From NCBI GenBank assembly GCA_044450785.1, contig JBIOJM010000512.1:1-5032 (forward strand): 5,032 bases of DNA. Reading direction: 5' to 3'. This DNA is from JBIOJM01 sp044450785 (GTDB taxonomy: Bacteria; Planctomycetota; Planctomycetia; Isosphaerales; Isosphaeraceae). Positions 1-5,032 of this stretch are shown piece by piece. Under the pieces are notes generated by a model that saw only the letters and a program-made list of their open reading frames with translations, ran no database searches and was not told the origin of the DNA. How positions within the stretch are numbered: position 1 is the first letter of the stretch; each line of letters opens with the position of its first letter. The position numbers and the translations under genes were made by a program.

Positions 1-10
1 CAATGTCGCA

Positions 11-20
11 ATAATGACAG
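11..20 (+). repeat. Candidate left terminal inverted repeat of the IS (inner part)
   Basis: ATAATGACAG matches the reverse complement of 1789-1798 (ATAATTACAG) at 9 of 10 positions and lies just upstream of the transposase start. The outer bases (1-10) match the right end poorly, so this may be only the inner part of an imperfect repeat. The pairing was found by eye and is short. Confidence 0.35.
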
Positions 21-21
21 A

Positions 22-1755
22 ATGAACGCCAATTCCCCAAGCATGCACGTAGCCAGAATTGTGCGACACTACAAAGGCAAGACTTACGTCACCATCTTGC
101 TCCGACGCTCCTTCCGCGACGGCAAAGCCGTCAAGCATGAAACCCTCGGCAATCTCAGCCATCTCCCCGAGCGGCTCATCGATATTGTCCGCCGCTCCCT
201 CTTGGGCGAAGAGTTCGCCTCCACCGACGAACGCTTTCGCATCCTGCGCTCGTTGCCGCACGGCCACGTCCAGGCCGTGCTCGGCATGATCGCCAAGCTG
301 GGCTTGGACAGCTTCCTAGCCTCCAAGCCGTCGCGGCAACGCAGCCTTGTCGTCGCCATGATCGCGGAACGCGTGTTGTTTCCTGCTTCCAAGCTGGCCA
401 CCACCCGGCACTGGCGCAGCACCACCTTGGCCGAGGAGCTCGGCGTCGCCGATGCCAGCGTTGACGAGCTGTATCAAGCCATGGATTGGCTGCTGACGCG
501 CCAGCAGGCCGTCGAGAGCCAGTTGGCGGGCCAGCATCTCGCCGAGCGCGCGCTGGTGCTTTACGACGTCTCCAGCAGCTTCTACGAAGGCCACACTTGC
601 CCGCTGGCACGCTATGGCCACGATCGCGATGGCAAAAAGGGTTTGCCCATTATCGTCTACGGCTTGCTCACCGATGGCGACGGCCGGCCCGTGGCCGTCG
701 ACGTCTATCCCGGCAACACCGGGGATCCCAAGACGGTGCCCGACCAGGTCGACAAGCTCCGGGAGCGATTCGGCTTGCAGCGTGTCGTACTGGCGGGCGA
801 TCGCGGCATGTTGACGCAAACGCAAATCGACAACCTGAAAGCCCACCCTGGGCTGGGCTGGATTTCCGCCCTGCGCAGCCAAGACATCCAAGCGCTCCTG
901 GCCGACGGCTGCTTGGAACGCTCGTTGTTCGATGAGGTGAACCTGGCTGAGATCACGTCGTCGGACTTTCCGGACGAACGCTTGATCGCCTGCTACAACC
1001 CGCTGCTGGAGGAGCGACGCCGGAGCAAACGCACCGCCCTGTTGGAAAGGACCGAGAACGAGCTGACGCGCTTAGCGGCCGCCGTCGGCCGCCGCACCAA
1101 GAAGCCGCTGACGCAGACCGAAATTGCTTTGAAGGCAGGACGCGTCGCCAATCGCTGGAAGGTGGCCAAGCACTTCCATCTGACCATTGCCGATGGCACC
1201 TTCCGCTGGGCCCGGCGTCAAGAGGCGATCGCACGGGAAGAACAGCTCGACGGCATCTACGTCATTCGTACCAGCGAGCCGAAACGGCGCTTGTCCTCGG
1301 CCGATAGTGTGCGTTGCTACAAAAGGCTCGCGTTGGTCGAGCGTGCCTTTCGCTCGCTGAAGGGGATCGACCTGATGGTGCGGCCGATCTATCACCGCGT
1401 CGAACCCCGTGTGCGGGCGCACATCTTCTTGTGCATGCTGGCCTACTACGTCGAATGGCACATGCGTCAGGCCTGGGCGCCGCTGTTGTTTGCTGATGAA
1501 GAACTGGAAGAGGATCGCGCTACGCGCGATCCGGTCAAGCCGGCCAAGAGCTCGGCAACCGCCAAGGCCAAGAAGAAAACGAGGAAGAACGCAGCGGGCC
1601 AGGAAGTACACAGCTTCCGCACGCTACTGGCGGAGCTAGCCACTCGCTGTCGCAACACCTGTCAAGTGACCGCCGCGAGCACCGCGGCCAGCTTCGAGCA
1701 GCTCACCGAGGCCACGCCGCTGCAGTCCGAAGCTATGCAGCTCCTGGGCGTGTAG
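22..1755 (+). CDS. IS1634-family (IS4-like) DDE transposase, intact
   Basis: This is the transposase that cuts and joins the ends of its own insertion sequence through a two-metal RNase H-like active site. Its 577 residues are a normal family length. The N-terminus (VARIVRHYKGKTYV, then KHETLGNLSHLP at about 38-49) is typical of IS1634 proteins. The catalytic acids are recognisable: D182 in LYDVSSSFYEG, D260 in VLAGDRGML, and E440 in LALVERAFRSLKG, within the Y-(2)-R-(3)-E-(6)-K-like signature. A Lys/Ala-rich basic stretch at about 508-526 precedes the C-terminal helix region. Two ATG starts are possible, at 22 and at 43; family members usually begin at MHVARIV, which favours 43. Neither has a clear Shine-Dalgarno sequence, consistent with weakly expressed transposases. 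There is no frameshift or internal stop, so the element is probably still active or recently arrived. Confidence 0.95.
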   Translation: MNANSPSMHVARIVRHYKGKTYVTILLRRSFRDGKAVKHETLGNLSHLPERLIDIVRRSLLGEEFASTDERFRILRSLPHGHVQAVLGMIAKLGLDSFLASKPSRQRSLVVAMIAERVLFPASKLATTRHWRSTTLAEELGVADASVDELYQAMDWLLTRQQAVESQLAGQHLAERALVLYDVSSSFYEGHTCPLARYGHDRDGKKGLPIIVYGLLTDGDGRPVAVDVYPGNTGDPKTVPDQVDKLRERFGLQRVVLAGDRGMLTQTQIDNLKAHPGLGWISALRSQDIQALLADGCLERSLFDEVNLAEITSSDFPDERLIACYNPLLEERRRSKRTALLERTENELTRLAAAVGRRTKKPLTQTEIALKAGRVANRWKVAKHFHLTIADGTFRWARRQEAIAREEQLDGIYVIRTSEPKRRLSSADSVRCYKRLALVERAFRSLKGIDLMVRPIYHRVEPRVRAHIFLCMLAYYVEWHMRQAWAPLLFADEELEEDRATRDPVKPAKSSATAKAKKKTRKNAAGQEVHSFRTLLAELATRCRNTCQVTAASTAASFEQLTEATPLQSEAMQLLGV

Positions 1756-1770
1756 ACAGAATCCGGAAAC

Positions 1771-1802
1771 CAGTAATGAACATAACTACTGTAATTATAG
1801 TA
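1771..1802. repeat. AT-rich nested inverted repeats at the right end of the IS, including candidate right terminal repeat
   Basis: Two overlapping inverted structures lie 16 bases after the transposase stop. CAGTA (1771-1775) pairs with TACTG (1787-1791) across an 11-base loop. The 16-base block TACTGTAATTATAGTA (1787-1802) is itself a near-palindrome, self-complementary at 14 of 16 positions. The segment 1789-1798 also matches the left end of the IS in inverted orientation. The stretch is far more AT-rich than the genes around it. Likely role: transposase binding or the terminal repeat of the element. No T-run follows a strong GC stem, so it does not look like an intrinsic terminator. Confidence 0.4.
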
Positions 1803-1804
1803 TA

Positions 1805-1814
1805 TTACTCCTTT
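1805..1814. repeat. 10-bp direct repeat, copy 1 (next to the IS end)
   Basis: TTACTCCTTT occurs here, directly after the AT-rich end of the IS, and again at 1911-1920 over the amidase stop codon. The copies are exact over 10 bases and start 106 bases apart; the bases on either side of them differ. Confidence 0.6.
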
Positions 1815-1910
1815 AAGTAGCATCGAACTTCGGTTTAACGGAAAGCAAGGACCGGCCAGGAACGCAGAGCGAAAAGTTCCATTGCTGTTCGAGGTCGTTC
1901 TGACTTCCGG
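1805..1910. other. Short non-coding spacer between the IS and the amidase remnant
   Basis: These 106 bases lie between the right end of the IS and the stop codon of the amidase remnant. The spacer opens with TTACTCCTTT, and the same 10 bases follow immediately after it at 1911-1920, overlapping the amidase stop codon. A weak 15-base palindrome with one mismatch sits at 1829-1843 (TTCGGTTTAACGGAA). I see no reading frame with recognisable coding content, no tRNA and no convincing terminator on either strand. Confidence 0.5.
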
Positions 1911-1920
1911 TTACTCCTTT
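1911..1920. repeat. 10-bp direct repeat, copy 2 (over the amidase stop)
   Basis: Second exact copy of TTACTCCTTT. On the - strand it reads AAAGGAGTAA and contains the last codons (Lys-Glu-stop) of the amidase remnant. The copy beside the IS could be a by-product of a small local duplication or of the insertion event, or chance. Confidence 0.6.
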
Positions 1921-2696
1921 GGCCGCCGGTCAGACCAGGGGGCCAGTGCCTCAATCGCAGCCGCCAGGCGCAGGACCAGGCCGTCGGCGCCGCGGCGGCC
2001 TACGAGTTGCAGCCCCAGAGGTAGCCCCTCCTTCGTCCATCCGCACGGGATCGATATTGCCGGCTGGCCGGTGAGGTTGAACGGCCACGTGAATGCCCAG
2101 CCTACCTGTGGGTCAACGTTCTCGCCGCGAATCTGCTCCGGCCCCAGCGGCAGCTTGGTCGAGAACGGCGGCACGGCGAGGGTCGGCGTCGCCAGCACGT
2201 CGCAGTCCTTCCAGTAGTCCGGGGCCGACTGCTCCAGGAACGTTGTTACCTGGGCCTGGGCCCCCAGGTAGTCGCGGAGCGTCAACTTCAGCCCCGGCTC
2301 GATGAAGGCGGCGAAGGTGTCGGTCAGGAGGTCGCGCTTCCACTTGAAATCCGCCTCGTCCTTGATGCCGGCGTCGGCCAGCGCGGCGGCGCGGAAAATG
2401 GCCCGGAGCGCGTCAATCGGCGCCCGGGGCAGCGGGTCCTTGCGGGGGACGACCTTCACGCCGCGCTTCTCCAGCAGCCGGGCCGTCTTCTCCGCGGCCT
2501 CCTCCACCTCGGCCTCCACGGGGATGCCGGTCGGTCGCGGGTAGAACGTCACCTGGAGGCCGCGCAGGTCGCCCTCAAGCGACGACTCCTTCTCGCCCAG
2601 GGCCGGCAGGGAGAACGGGTCGCGGTCATCAGGCCCGGCCAGTACCCGCAGGGCCAGGGCGGTGTCGGCGATGGTGCGGGCCAGGGGCCCGATGTA
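1911..2696 (-). pseudogene. Amidase signature family enzyme, C-terminal remnant lacking the catalytic triad
   Basis: Family members hydrolyse amide bonds with a Ser-cisSer-Lys triad in the N-terminal half of a protein of about 450-500 residues (GatA-like and aryl-acylamidase types). Only the C-terminal part, about 261 residues, is here. Homology starts abruptly at YIGPLARTIADTALALRVL, the block that normally follows the catalytic Ser-rich loop. It runs through CDVLATPTLAVPPF and WPFNLTGQPAISIPCG to LPLGLQLVGRRG, and ends naturally in DRRPKE and TAA. The catalytic Lys, both Ser residues and the Gly/Ser-rich signature are absent, so it cannot be a working amidase. The frame stays open upstream to 2780, where it meets the TAA of the esterase in the same frame. 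The only near starts are TTG at 2726 or GTG nearby, without a ribosome binding site. The surviving part has no internal stop or frameshift, so the loss looks recent or the fragment is still translated. Confidence 0.85.
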
Positions 2697-2780
2697 CCTG
2701 GCTGGGCATCTCTCCACAAAACACAAATCCCGAGCGATGGCACCGGCCTTGCGACAGGTCGCGACGCCCGCTCCCCGAGG
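2697..2780 (-). other. Junction segment between the esterase stop and the truncated amidase
   Basis: These 84 bases separate the esterase stop codon from the first recognisable amidase residue (Tyr, codon 2696-2694). On the - strand they are open in the amidase frame and encode 28 residues (ending ARDLCFVERCPAR) that do not resemble the amidase family. Part of it (about 2708-2730) is more AT-rich than the flanking genes. It most likely marks the breakpoint of the deletion or recombination that removed the front of the amidase gene. I found no IS end, tRNA or terminator in it. Confidence 0.45.
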
Positions 2781-4358
2781 TTACGTCGATGCCAGCACCA
2801 GCAAGACCACGAGAAGAACGGTCAGGGCTAGTAACCCGAAGGCGCCAAGGCACCAGAACACGATGAACCAGATGATGTCGGCGACTCGTGGCAGCTCGTC
2901 AATTGCGGGGCGGACACCATCGAAGGCTAACCCGTCCCAGGCACGCCGCACAGGTCCGAGCGGATCCTGCACCAGGGCACAGGAGTTATCGAAGACAATG
3001 GTCGCCCGTCGGCCCTTTTCATACGTGGGCCATTCAGGCAACCCGCCGTGGCCAGGGTTCCCTGTCTTCGCAAAGGCCAGCCAGGCCTCTTGCATCGCAT
3101 CCGAGAGCGCCGCTCGATCCGGGCCGCACCCGGTCATGTAGTGGACGCCGGCAGCATCCAAGTTACCGAAGACGAAGGGCAACTCGACCGCGTGGGGGGC
3201 GCCGAGGCAGCCGCCACGTACCGGTGTCCGCCAGGTGACCAGGTACACCCGGGTATCGGGCCTGTGCAGCGACTGCGCTTCCGCCAGCCGGATCTGAGGC
3301 ATCCAGAAAAGCGCGTCGCCGACCATGGCCATTGTCAGGTTGCCCCCGCGCAAGTCAGGGCGGGATTGGCGGTAGGCGTCGCGTACGTCGGACGGCACTA
3401 AGCCCAGCGAGCGCAGCCACTGGGTCAAAGCGCTTGGCGGGACCCAGGGCAGTTTCGGGTTGTACAGCCTCCATAACCGTAACTCATCCAAGGTCGTACC
3501 CGTCAGCAGTGTCACACCGGCCGCTTTCCCAGCCCGGACCGCATGGAGCGGAGGCTCCGCGAGGGTCTCCCCATCGACAACTGGGCCGAAGAACATCTCG
3601 CCGAGGAAGTCGGCGCTGCGGACGAGCCGCGCCTGGGCTGCCAACATTTTCTGCATCGGCAGGGCCAGTAACTCACCGACGTTTGTCGCCCCGGCCAGAC
3701 GCATGAACTGCTCGGTCACCCGCTGGGCGAAGCCCTTGGGACGTACCATACTCGGATGTCCGCTCATACAGATCGCTCGACGGAATAGCCCGTACGCCTG
3801 CGGGCACCCGAGCAAACAGCCGATACTGATCCCGCCGGCGGATTCTCCGAACACCGTTACGTTCTCCGGGTCGCCCCCGAAATAGTGGATGTTCTCGCGG
3901 ACCCAGCGCAGCGCGGCGATCTGGTCGAGCAGCCCACAGTTGCCGCTTGCGGCGAACTCCTTCCCGCCTACCTCACTGAGGTCGAGGAACCCGAAGGCCC
4001 CCAAGCGATAGTTGATGGTGACGAGGACGACGTCGCCGCGCTCGACGACTCGGCAACCCTCGTACCACCCCCAGCGCCCTGAGCCGATAATGAAAGCGCC
4101 GCCGTGGATATAAACCATGACCGGGCGACGTTGACCGTCTGACGCGGGAGTCCAGACGTTCAGCGTCAAGCAATCTTCATCGCCGGGGGCCAGTACTTCG
4201 CCCCACATGAAGTCGAGCACGTCTGGGTTCTGCGGAGCCGGCGGCCCGAAGGCGGATCCCGGCGCGACCGGCGAGTACGGTATCGGCTCCGGAGGCTGGA
4301 ACCGTGGTGCGTGAGCGAATCGGATACCGCGATAGACGGAGATGCTTCTCCCGGTCAT
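2781..4358 (-). CDS. Type-B carboxylesterase (para-nitrobenzyl esterase-like) with C-terminal membrane anchor
   Basis: Alpha/beta-hydrolase of the carboxylesterase type-B family, which cleaves carboxylic esters; the natural substrate is unknown. Numbering from the ATG at 4358, 525 residues: N-terminal YRGIRFA and FQPPEP (the family's 'GIPYA...RF..P' block), EDCLTLNVW at about 61-69, oxyanion-hole HGGAF at 85-89, nucleophile elbow GESAGG with Ser173, acid Glu292 in GTTLDE, and His389 in GAPHAVELPFVFGN. The triad is complete. The usual fold ends near WDGL (about 474-477). It is followed by a hydrophobic helix at about 495-523 and only two more residues, so the enzyme looks tail-anchored. No signal peptide is seen, so the catalytic domain probably faces the cytoplasm. 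The start at 4358 is chosen over an in-frame ATG 7 codons upstream because GGGGGAG (4370-4364) sits 5 bases before it. The N-terminus is slightly shorter than in typical relatives. The gene lies 87 bp downstream of the acetyltransferase gene. Confidence 0.93.
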   Translation of the reverse strand: MTGRSISVYRGIRFAHAPRFQPPEPIPYSPVAPGSAFGPPAPQNPDVLDFMWGEVLAPGDEDCLTLNVWTPASDGQRRPVMVYIHGGAFIIGSGRWGWYEGCRVVERGDVVLVTINYRLGAFGFLDLSEVGGKEFAASGNCGLLDQIAALRWVRENIHYFGGDPENVTVFGESAGGISIGCLLGCPQAYGLFRRAICMSGHPSMVRPKGFAQRVTEQFMRLAGATNVGELLALPMQKMLAAQARLVRSADFLGEMFFGPVVDGETLAEPPLHAVRAGKAAGVTLLTGTTLDELRLWRLYNPKLPWVPPSALTQWLRSLGLVPSDVRDAYRQSRPDLRGGNLTMAMVGDALFWMPQIRLAEAQSLHRPDTRVYLVTWRTPVRGGCLGAPHAVELPFVFGNLDAAGVHYMTGCGPDRAALSDAMQEAWLAFAKTGNPGHGGLPEWPTYEKGRRATIVFDNSCALVQDPLGPVRRAWDGLAFDGVRPAIDELPRVADIIWFIVFWCLGAFGLLALTVLLVVLLVLAST

Positions 4359-4363
4359 GATTT

Positions 4364-4370
4364 CTCCCCC
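4364..4370 (-). promoter_or_regulatory. Ribosome binding site of the carboxylesterase
   Basis: GGGGGAG on the - strand lies 5 bases upstream of the ATG at 4358-4356, a good Shine-Dalgarno match and spacing. It overlaps the reading frame that would begin at the alternative ATG 7 codons upstream, and so decides for the shorter protein beginning MTGRSISVYRG. Confidence 0.7.
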
Positions 4371-4445
4371 GTCAAACACGGCCGGCCTCTACCAGAAGAT
4401 GAATCAGAGAACGGATCAATGTGCATGGGTGGTACTCGGTGACCG
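4371..4445 (-). other. Intergenic gap between acetyltransferase and esterase
   Basis: The 87-bp gap between the acetyltransferase stop and the esterase start (here without the ribosome binding site) is somewhat less GC-rich than its flanks. I see no hairpin followed by a T-run and no clear pair of promoter boxes. Transcription could therefore continue from the acetyltransferase gene, or start from a weak promoter that I cannot identify by eye. Confidence 0.35.
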
Positions 4446-5032
4446 TTACGACAACTCGACGACCATTCGGTAGTGGGCATGCACGCCTGGGATTGTCAAA
4501 ACCTCGGTCCGGACCAGCGGCCGGAACCCGAGGTGTTCGTAGAACCACACCGCCTGCGTCGAACTGTCCACATCGAGATGACAGGTCCGGCAACCCTCCG
4601 TGCGACCCAGCTCCAACGCCCGCTCCATGAGCCGTCGTCCTAATCCCCTCCCCCGCACCGACGGCGCGGTTGCCACGTTCTGCACGTAGAAGGCATCCTC
4701 GGGAAGCGGCGGGAACAGGAAAGCTGCCGGGGATTGCACCAGGTCGATCCCGCTCAGCCGGGCCGAACCGAGCCGCGCCCGAGAACCCGCGAGCGACCAA
4801 TCAATGGTGGCTTGCCTGCGTGAGGAATAGGCCACAAGGAGACCGACGACTTCTCCTTGTCGGCGGATCACGTGACTCATCGTGTGGCTATAGATCCCGG
4901 GATCGGCCCGCCACTCGCACTCCGCTATCGCGGCCCAGAGATCGAGATCCCCGCGGGTGTACCAGCGAAACAAGTCCGCGTCAGTCCCTGCGATCAGGTA
5001 GGCTGCTCCCGGGGCGTCATCCGGGTGGGCGG
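4446..5032 (-). CDS. GNAT-family N-acetyltransferase, 5' end beyond the window
   Basis: Acetyl-CoA-dependent N-acetyltransferase of the GNAT superfamily; the acceptor cannot be told. The frame is open to the right edge, giving 194 visible residues. The first ones (AHPDDAPGAAYLIAG) resemble the N-terminal helix region of GNAT proteins, so the true start is upstream and out of view. An internal TTG at 4973 is therefore unlikely to be the start. Counting from the edge, EVVGLLVAYS at about 60-69 is the central beta strands, and YVQNVATAPSVRGRGLG at about 115-131 is motif A with the acetyl-CoA pyrophosphate-binding R-x-x-G-x-G/A-type loop. WFYEHLGFRPL at about 162-172 is motif B, with the usual aromatic F/Y-Y-x-x-x-G-F element. 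The C-terminus ends normally after a last strand (YRMVVELS). It is co-directional with the esterase and may share its transcript. Confidence 0.88.
   Translation of the reverse strand, partial: AHPDDAPGAAYLIAGTDADLFRWYTRGDLDLWAAIAECEWRADPGIYSHTMSHVIRRQGEVVGLLVAYSSRRQATIDWSLAGSRARLGSARLSGIDLVQSPAAFLFPPLPEDAFYVQNVATAPSVRGRGLGRRLMERALELGRTEGCRTCHLDVDSSTQAVWFYEHLGFRPLVRTEVLTIPGVHAHYRMVVELS

Larger units (their letters stand above)
1..1804 (+). mobile_element. IS1634-family insertion sequence, left tip at or beyond window edge
   Basis: The element is defined by one intact IS1634-type transposase that fills nearly its whole length, as is usual for this family. Seen directly: ATAATGACAG at 11-20 pairs in inverted orientation with CTGTAATTAT at 1789-1798 (9 of 10 positions), just outside the two ends of the transposase gene. 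This is the best candidate for the inner part of imperfect terminal inverted repeats. The right end is placed near 1798-1804, where an AT-rich stretch stops. The left end cannot be fixed because the window starts only 21 bases before the first possible start codon. A target duplication cannot be tested, since the left flank is missing. IS1634 members are known for long and variable target duplications. The family call is firm; the exact boundaries are inferred. Confidence 0.6.

Noticed and set aside
316..891. A 191-codon open frame on the - strand inside the transposase gene
   Set aside because: It lies opposite well-supported transposase codons including the first two catalytic Asp residues. 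Long antisense frames are expected at this GC content.
1829..1843. Palindrome TTCGGTTTAACGGAA as a possible operator
   Set aside because: It has one mismatch, no adjacent promoter elements, and lies downstream of genes on both sides rather than in front of one.
1882..2217. A 111-codon + strand frame spanning the spacer and the amidase 3' end
   Set aside because: It is antisense to conserved amidase blocks over most of its length, has Ser/Pro/Arg-rich composition, and has no ribosome binding site.
2662..3141. A 159-codon open frame on the + strand opposite the esterase C-terminus
   Set aside because: It is antisense to a clearly coding region, has low-complexity Ser/Arg/Pro composition typical of shadow frames in GC-rich DNA, and shows no motif.
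4372..4800. A 142-codon open frame on the - strand overlapping the acetyltransferase and ending just before the esterase
   Set aside because: It is an alternative frame of the GNAT gene, rich in Arg/Gly/Ala, with no recognisable domain. The GNAT frame carries clear motifs A and B over the same bases.
4971..4973. TTG as the start codon of the acetyltransferase
   Set aside because: The frame stays open to the window edge and the upstream residues look like a normal GNAT N-terminus, so the true start lies outside the window.
1911..5032. The three - strand genes as a new defence or catabolic system
   Set aside because: The amidase is a non-catalytic remnant, and the other two are common housekeeping or accessory families with no shared substrate visible. 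There is no nuclease, ATPase, toxin or sensor domain.

Overview
The window is GC-rich bacterial DNA with long tightly coded genes, one apparently functional insertion sequence and one gene remnant. The base composition, the IS1634-type transposase and the mix of hydrolase and acetyltransferase genes would fit an environmental high-GC bacterium. A planctomycete or a similar large-genome soil or freshwater organism is my guess; nothing in the sequence proves the taxon.

Layout from left to right. Bases 1 to about 1804 are an IS1634-family (IS4-like DDE) insertion sequence. Its single 577-residue transposase is intact on the + strand, with all three acidic catalytic residues present. The left tip of the element lies at or before base 1. 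The right tip lies in an AT-rich, inverted-repeat-rich stretch at about 1771-1804. After about 105 bp of spacer, everything else is on the - strand. Read in the direction of transcription, from right to left, it comprises: a GNAT-type N-acetyltransferase whose start lies beyond the right edge (4446 to >5032); an 87-bp gap; a complete type-B carboxylesterase (2781-4358) with a full Ser-Glu-His triad and an unusual C-terminal transmembrane helix; and an amidase-signature-family gene remnant (1911 to about 2696) that has lost its whole N-terminal catalytic part.

The three - strand genes are co-directional and closely spaced, so they may be read as one unit, but their functions do not form an obvious pathway. 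The esterase and the acetyltransferase look functional. The amidase piece lacks the Lys-Ser-Ser catalytic region and should be treated as a pseudogene. A decayed gene beside an IS points to a locally rearranged, accessory-type region. I found no RNA genes, CRISPR array, toxin-antitoxin pair or defence system. The most unusual feature is the membrane-tailed carboxylesterase; I do not see a convincing new multi-gene system.
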